Shown here: piece after piece, positions 58,081-64,000 of the stretch
Numbering within the stretch: position 1 is the stretch's first letter
How the letters are laid out: every line of letters starts with the position of its first letter
Assembly: GCA_030704615.1 (NCBI GenBank)
Contig: CM060733.1
Location: 1,922,001-1,986,000 of the forward strand
Length of the DNA stretch: 64,000 nucleotides
DNA from: Takakia lepidozioides
Taxonomy: Eukaryota; Streptophyta; Takakiopsida; Takakiales; Takakiaceae
Reading direction: 5' to 3'
Notes under the pieces: model-generated
Seen by the model: only the letters and a program-made list of their open reading frames with translations
Database searches by the model: none
What the model was told of the DNA's origin: nothing
Translations under genes and position numbers: made by a program

Positions 58081-58810
58081 CAAATGATGGGGAAAGGGGT
58101 GAAGGTACCTTCTTCAACATATTTCACCCTGTTTTCCCTGCTAGTGTGTGCTTTGACAATTCTAGGCTGTCATTGTTAGCTGCTAGCAGCAAGGCGAGGA
58201 TGTATGCATGATTTGTGCAGAGGCATCGATAGCTGAAGGAGCAGGGATTTCGTGTGGGTCCAGATTCATCCAAGAGGGCCAGATTTCAAGCACAAGATTA
58301 CCTGTGATTCCCTGTGGATCAATAGCTACAAGAAACCTGCATGGGTAGATGGTCAACTGGCAGCAACAGCAGTGATAAAATCAGGCACTGCTAATGAAGG
58401 CATCTTCATCAACACATTTCACCCTGTTTTTCCCTCTTATCAGAATCGGCCCTAAATTTTCATGTTTAATTCTGCAAGTTAGCTGGTTGAGTGAATCTAG
58501 TTTGGAGTGACTTTGACATGATACTGCCAATGTGACAACAAGAAAGTGTCAAAAAATAGGTAATAGAGATGAGGAGAAGTTGTGGAATGAATACTTATCT
58601 GAGCCCAGTCACTGATGGGTCAACCGGGGCAGAAAGGTGTATGCCTGCTACATTTCAGAGAGCAGCAGACACAATTCAGATAGGAACTAGTGTGCTACAC
58701 TGAGTTGGGTGTTTCCTAGAACAAATATAGGCTGTCATTGTCAACTGCTAGCAGCAAGGCAAGGATGAATGCTTGATTTGTTCAGAGGCATGGATAGCTG
58801 AAGGAGTAGA
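58081..58810. repeat. Inverted copy of the CACTA cargo module, twice repeated
   Basis: AGCAAGGCGAGGATG.ATGC..GATTTGTGCAGAGGCAT, GCTGAAGGAG and TGCAAGTTAGCTGGTTGAG blocks pair in reverse with 45405-46250; part of the unit repeats at 58720-58810. Confidence 0.75.
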
Positions 58811-59545
58811 GATAGAATGTGGGTGACGTAGGGTGCTGGGCAATGGGCAAGACGTCTCTGTATAAACGTGAGTGACCTTCCTATCCTCCTGGCTCTCATT
58901 TTTTGTGCATGTTTCTTTGTGAAGTATCTGATGACTTCGCCAACACACACCAACATTTTTGCTTTGGTTTGTTTACGAGTCCATGGAATAGAAGTTACCA
59001 TAAACAACACTGGCATTGGTTTTTCATATATGGTATTAGATAATTCTCTATTGTTTTCGCCTTGGCAGGTTGCTCAGTGACCTTCCCTAGACACTTTGGA
59101 GTATAGCGAGTGAAAATCTCACAATGCAATGTTGGTTGGCGCATCTTACGCAAGAACTTGGAAAAGAAACAGATGTCCTTGTTGTAATAATTCTTAAAGA
59201 CATGCAAGCCTTAGTTTTTGATGGGTTGCAGATTGATGGAATACATAAGTAGTTAGAAGATTATGGGTGAACACTTTTCAAAGTGTTATAGTTAGACAAT
59301 TAATTCACATGAGAACATGTGACAATTTTATGTATTTTTAGATCGTGACAAAAATGATAATGATAAATATTGGTAAATAGAGATGGTGTACAATCTCTTG
59401 GTTTTGCTCAGCTTGTTGCAGTTATGTCTTGCTGCTTTGTTCTCTTTGTATTATATATTATATTTCATTGTTATAATAGACATGTATATGAGTACTATCA
59501 TAGTCATAATAATGACTACATCTGTTTTCACTCTCCAATAGTACT
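58811..59545. other. Non-coding stretch
   Basis: Nothing recognised. Confidence 0.5.
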
Positions 59546-59960
59546 ACACCACGTGGCAGAATTACAAATATGTAAAAAAAATAGCAATACACCCCAAAAA
59601 AACACCCATCATGACACATGTCAATCTGCTGAGGGACCACGTGTAAAAACTGCAACGCGCCACGTGTTGCAACCGGATTAGCACACCTGTAGTCATAGTT
59701 CGCAGTCATGGAGAACGAACACTTTTCCACGTGTCATTTCCTGTATCGAGCACGTGTCACTCTTGCACAGCCGCTGACATGGACTAACTGTCCGTTCAAT
59801 CATTCAGTAAAGCCAGCGTGTATGACTACCCCCACAGCTGCTCAGGCCCTTGCATATATCAAGCATCTACTCATCATCTCTCTATCTTCACTTCCGTTCT
59901 TCATCTCTGCCCGATCCCCTCTCCTCTATCACCAAGAAGTCCTCCTCCCAATGATGTCCC
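59546..59960 (+). promoter_or_regulatory. Promoter-like segment with five G-boxes and TATA
   Basis: CACGTG cores lie at 59550, 59638, 59661, 59728 and 59751, mostly followed by T, as in ABA/light-responsive bZIP sites. A TATA-like GCATATATC is at 59852-59860, followed by a pyrimidine-rich start region (TCATCATCTCTCTATCTTC). No gene is recognised downstream; an LTR is an alternative explanation, since G-box words also occur in the Ty3 linkers. Confidence 0.45.
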
Positions 59961-60099
59961 TCAATTCCCCGTTTCTCCCTTTATCTTCCTATCCGTGGTT
60001 CTAACCGTTTCCCTCACTAACCGTCGTCTGTGAACTAACATGTTCCCTTCGCAGGTGTTGTTTCCCACAGTCGTTCCCTGTCCTACTCTTCGTTCCCTA

Positions 60100-60310
60100 T
60101 GATCGTGACAGCTGTGTCAAGCTGTGACTGGCTGTGTGAAACTGTGACGGGCTGTGACTGGCTGTGCGACTGTGTCGGGCTGTGACTGGCTGTGTGAAAC
60201 TGTGACGGGCTGTGTCGGCTGTGTCGGCTGTGTCTGCTGTGACGACTGTGACGGGCTGTGTTGGCTGTGTTGGCTGTGTCGGCTGTGACGACTGTGACGG
60301 GCTGTGTAAC
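60100..60310. repeat. CTGTGACGGGCTGTGTCGG tandem array
   Basis: Units of 10-19 bases built from CTGTGACGGG, CTGTGACTGG and CTGTGT(C/T)GG. In reverse complement this resembles the CACAGCCTATCACAGCCCA arrays after the Ty3 integrase (42330-42425, 54040-54170). Confidence 0.8.
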
Positions 60311-60489
60311 CCCTAAGGCTCCTGTTGGTCTCAGTCTGTGCAAAAATTAAGGGTACCCTACAGATCCCGTATAAGTGTCTAAGTCCCCGACAGTCCTCTA
60401 ACAACCATACCAATCTAAGTATGAACTATTTTTGTACTTGGCTTGAGACCCGTATTGAGGATTGATAAACCGAAGCTACAACGACGCAA

Positions 60490-60660
60490 CGGCGTGAGCC
60501 TTGCGCATGAGCGTACGCTCACAGATTGGTGACGTGGCGTGAGCGTACGCTCACGGCTGCTGAGGTGGCGTGAGCCCACAGTCCTGCTGACGTGGCATGA
60601 GCCTGATGTCAGCAAGCTAACATGGAGTTGGGTGCTGATGTGGTGCCACATCAGCATCCG
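60490..60660. repeat. Palindrome cluster (GAGCGTACGCTC twice; GCTGATGTGG/CCACATCAGC)
   Basis: GAGCGTACGCTC occurs at about 60510 and 60541. (TGACGTGGC)(G/A)TGAGC-like words recur three times. A 10-bp perfect inverted repeat with TG centre lies at 60634-60655. It lies just beyond the 3' side of the MULE gene and may be its terminal DNA, or a bZIP-type regulatory cluster. Confidence 0.6.
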
Positions 60661-61245
60661 CCACGTCAGTGGAAACATAAAGAGCCTGTTCCCGAGGGTC
60701 CTATGACCATGGGATATGTTGGGCAATAGTTTGGTGAATAACATGAAAACTACCATGAAACATCCGAAACGGGAAATAAACCCACAACTGTGGCGTCCAT
60801 TCCAGAATAAGTGAAATTAATGCTGTAATTTTGACAATTTTGCAATTACTAGGACGACAAACTAACCTCACAAATTCAGTGGCGTACATGATGACATAGG
60901 GACACCCTGACTCTCCCCAAATAACATTGACAATTCGGTTAACATTGGAAAGAAGCACATGTAGACACCCACAGGACCAATGATGCATGAGCTTCATAAA
61001 ATTGCCAAAGAGAGCACACATATTATACAATTGGAAGTATAATGGAGGGAGAAGGTATGCCATATCATTCAACAACCTCACGAATGCTGCTATTGAATTG
61101 AAATGTTTGGTAGTGACAATGTTCCAACTACACATTACACATCATGATTGTACCCTTTGCATACTCACAGTCGAAATCAACCTGAATTCAGATTTGCAAT
61201 ACCGGATTGAACTTCACCACATTCCAGAAACAACAAGTCATCTAC

Positions 61246-61587
61246 CTATGTGCTTGTATCCCGTTGCAAGAGAGTATTGATCTCGTTGACACTCATTGTT
61301 GCCTGGTGAATGAAGTTGTCACGTTTGGGATCACAAACCATCCTCTTCACGAAGATGAAGTACAAATGTTTGCAGGGTACGAATTTACCTCTCTTGCCCA
61401 AACTGGTTGATAGCATCCCAACAAAATCAGGACAGGTGCAATTGGGGAAATTGGAAACAGTGATGTCGTACGCCCTATTGTGAATAGCAGATGTCGAGGT
61501 GATCATTGTGTACACCCGACCATACCCAGGATCAGGCACCTCCATCGTGCTGGAAACACGAGCTTGGAGCATTCTAGCGGACTCCAC
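61246..61587 (-). pseudogene. SWIM zinc-finger end of the MULE transposase
   Basis: Contains HFGKVESARMLQ-like text just upstream and the SWIM pattern CxC...CxH (NCTCPDFVGM ... KFVPCKHLYFIFVKRM), the usual C-terminal DNA-binding module of MULE/FAR1-type proteins. It ends in TAG. It follows the middle part of the transposase on the minus strand after a frame change near 61600-61650, either a small intron or a frameshift. Confidence 0.8.
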
Positions 61588-61650
61588 CTTGCCGAAGTGT
61601 TCTGCAGTTGGAGGGAAACGCCGAACAAGTTTTCCATTTCGTTTTGTTGG

Positions 61651-62619
61651 TCACAAATGAGCATCTACCGGAGGGACCTTTATACTCCCAGAACTGGAAG
61701 CAGATGCACGCACATGGGGTTGTCTTGCAAGGGAAAATCCTGGCTCTTCCAGCATTGCAATCTCTTGATTTGTGAGATTTGTTCCCAACTTCATGGGCCA
61801 AACTGCTGGTGGACTTGGCTTCATCACCGCACAGTTCCATGCACACATCTCCCACAAATCGTCTGCATAGAACCAAAACTTGTGGTTCCTGGTTTCTGGT
61901 TGCCCATACGGGCGCATCAAACCAGTGAAAGTTGGAATTAGAGTGCGGGCACCACCTCTGGATATGGAAGAAGTGCATTTCTCAGAATTGGTTGCCCTAA
62001 TTGCCGTACATTTGACACGAGACCCTGCAGTTGTGCACTCTATGTGCCAAATGTGGTCGGGGCACATGGACTCCACAATATCAGGGAGCAAATTTATCTC
62101 TTGCACCATTGCAATGGGGTTGTTATATGTTGGAGTCTGCCCTCCTGTCGCAGGTTCCTCAAGAAGGGATGGTCCGGATATATATCTCTCATGCAGAGGG
62201 ACACGAGGCGTGGAGAAGTTATCACGGTCTGCCCTGTGCGAATCGGAATCCGAACTAGGAGGGGTGTTCAATTTCCTCTTGCAGGAGCCAAATCTCTCCT
62301 CCCCTTCTAGATGTGGAACTCTAGACACAAGAGGCGTTCCCTTGGAACACATGTCCAACGTCCATGCTATCTTGCTTGGATCCCCTGATCTGCTTGCAGC
62401 ACGCAACATCAACTCTTGTTTGTCCGGACCCTTCCCACCAACGCCTCCTCTCAAGAAGTCACGATATCTGGTTTGTTGTTGGAGTGCACGTATGAGATCA
62501 TCTATTGTTGCCACATACAAATCCCGACCCCGTTTCCCGGACTGTTGCAACCATGTGTTGTGCACTATCTCTGCCAAATTGCAAGATGACATGTCTGCCA
62601 TTTCCTCAATGGACATGTT
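61651..62619 (-). pseudogene. MULE transposase middle region
   Basis: Follows a plausible 114-base GT-AG intron (62620-62733). It opens with NMSIEEMADMSSCNLAEIVHN, then WLQQSGKRGRDLYVATIDDLIRA, a segment typical of MULE proteins after the DDE core; the Glu in NLAEIVHN is a candidate third catalytic residue. A long linker with scattered Cys follows. The stop at about 61651 is beyond a possible donor. Confidence 0.7.
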
Positions 62620-62733
62620 CTGCAAAGTGGAAAACACACTTCAGAATACCAAAGAGGTTACAACACCACCCAAGCAAATGCAAATCTGCACCCCGGAACG
62701 ATATGGAAAATGCATGCAATACTAGATACGTAC

Positions 62734-63690
62734 CGTTGTCATGGAGTGTCTGTACCGGAAGTGCCAAAACGCCAACCAATCTTCCAACGCTCTCATACTG
62801 TCAAGCAATGCTCCTGAAGAGAACCACCAGGCACGAATTGTCTAGAACAATGTATTCGCCTCCGCCATTGATTTGGCATCTTTGTACTCTTTGCACAACT
62901 TACGATGTTGTGTCTGCATCTCAGGTTTGATATCCGCTTTCGTATGTTTCTCCAGAGATTGGGTCCAATGGAACAGACATGTACGCTCTCTTCCCTCCAT
63001 TGGCACCTTTGGGTCCCCCGATCCAAAGATAATCCGCACAACATTGAAATTCGCATGTGCACTATCTGCCATGAAACCAGCAAAATTCGGAGCAAGGACG
63101 CCATGGCACCCCATAACACGAATCAGGGATTTCCACATTAGCTGCTGGGATTCCGAATCCTCCGACTGCATGTCACAAACTGCAATTGTCATAACTCGCT
63201 GGTATACAGGATCGTACACATGACAAGCCATAGTTGTCCAATCTTTCACCCGTTTGACGTGATCAAACATAAGAAAACATTTCTCCAGGTCACCACTCTT
63301 CTGCATCCGCCTGACGAGGCTCACCCCGCTGCCCTCCCCGGTTGTGGACATTTTGAAAAGATATACTTTTGTCGCTCCTTGCCCTGGAAACACACTGTCC
63401 TGTATGTAGTCGTACTTGCTCATTCCTTTCAATTCCAGAATGTTGTCAATGTAGCCTCTATTTCCAGAGCGCATTCTCAATGCATTCACCTGATGGCGAA
63501 TGTTAGGTGAACTCAATGCTGAGAAATGATCCATGACAATGTCCAATGCCGGTCCATCAAGTTTACTTCCCACAGAATCCACTGCACATAAAATATGGCT
63601 ATCCAAGAAGCTCTTGCTTGTGGCAAGAGCGATTGCAGATGTGGTTGCGGATGGGTTGCTCTCGTACTCTTGTTTAATCAACCTTGACAC
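62734..63690 (-). pseudogene. MULE (Mutator-like) transposase catalytic region
   Basis: Reads minus from 63690 as 282 codons to an in-frame TAG at 62842-62844, then continues in the same frame (TIRAWWFSSGALLDSMRALEDWL) to a possible donor at 62733. MULE landmarks are the first Asp in LMFDHVK (residue 143), the second Asp in FMADSAHANFNVVR (residue 209) and CLFHW (residues 238-242) before a coiled region. The Glu is expected after the intron. It has one nonsense codon and a frameshift from the N-terminal finger, so it is probably inactive. It would act as a cut-and-paste transposase in the nucleus. Confidence 0.8.
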
Positions 63691-64000
63691 GTCTCAAGAC
63701 TTTCCATGTAATCGCCCTTTGAGACTGGATGGTTATGAAAACCGAAATGCACACAAGCTCGAGTCACAGTTTTCAAACGGTGCACCACGTAGTACATTCT
63801 TGCATCACACACCGCCAGGCATGATGGGATAAGCTTACAAAATTTGCAAACAAAAGTGTCCGTCCGCGAAGGAGCCGCCCCCGGCTTAAATGGATTTTCA
63901 GCGATACCCTCCCACTCGCTCTGGTTGTGAACCCCCGATTGAAGAAAGTGCCTGCAATTGAAATTTTCGCACTTGAGGTGCCCATTGCAAACTCTTCTCC
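63678..64000 (-). pseudogene. WRKY/GCM1-like zinc-finger N-terminus of the MULE protein (runs off window)
   Basis: This minus frame is open from the window edge to TGA at 63678-63680 and has no Met, so it starts outside. It holds CKFCKLIPSCLAVC then, 23 residues after the last Cys, HNH (FGFHNHPV). This C-x3-C-x23-HxH spacing is close to the WRKY-GCM1/FLYWCH fingers known at the N-termini of MULE proteins. It joins the catalytic ORF through a frameshift near 63690. Confidence 0.65.

Overview
This window looks like a repeat-rich piece of land-plant nuclear DNA. It has GT-AG introns, a plant ceramide kinase gene end, a TPD1-type secreted cysteine-rich protein, PPR-type gene fragments, a 5S rRNA pseudogene, tRNA-like SINE heads, and Ty3/gypsy, CACTA, MULE, LINE and tyrosine-recombinase remnants. 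The PPR wording, a Crypton/DUF3504-like tyrosine recombinase and a pogo-like DDD transposase would fit a seed-free plant such as a fern. That is inference, and no species is claimed. There are no prokaryotic features.

Layout. Bases 1-3173 hold the last five exons of a ceramide kinase gene on +, with a LINE 3' fragment lying in antisense in its third intron. From 3.2 to 7 kb I see only intergenic DNA. From 7.7 to 12 kb lies a decayed pogo-like transposase between inverted arrays of a short palindromic motif. From 12.3 to 13.6 kb there is an LTR-like promoter. From 15.2 to 18.1 kb there are three tandem ~508 bp copies of a tRNA-headed repeat, one split by a 694 bp TIR element. From 19.6 to 26.7 kb there are tandem repeats, a third palindromic array, a retrotransposon coiled-coil ORF copy and a foldback element. 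At 26.9 kb is a 5S pseudogene. At 31.1 kb is an intact TPD1-like gene with a duplicated 5' module. From 37.6 to 40.2 kb there are two LINE 3' ends and a tyrosine-recombinase pseudogene.

The most informative region is 41.5-58.8 kb. A truncated tandem Ty3/gypsy array (integrase, linker, coiled-coil ORF, RNase H-integrase, linker, coiled-coil ORF) is split by a complete 6,198 bp CACTA element. This element has perfect 19 bp TIRs and a TTT target duplication, carries antisense PPR-gene fragments, and has no transposase that I recognise. A second CACTA-type terminus cuts the array at 55,144. DNA beyond it repeats the cargo of the first element in inverted order. From 59.5 to 60.7 kb there are a G-box-rich promoter-like segment and palindromes. 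From 61.2 to 64 kb there is a minus-strand MULE gene (WRKY/GCM1-like zinc finger, DDE, SWIM) running off the right edge.

The only two genes that look like functional host genes are the ceramide kinase end (sphingolipid metabolism) and the TPD1-like gene (secreted signalling peptide). Almost everything else is mobile-element debris, often nested.
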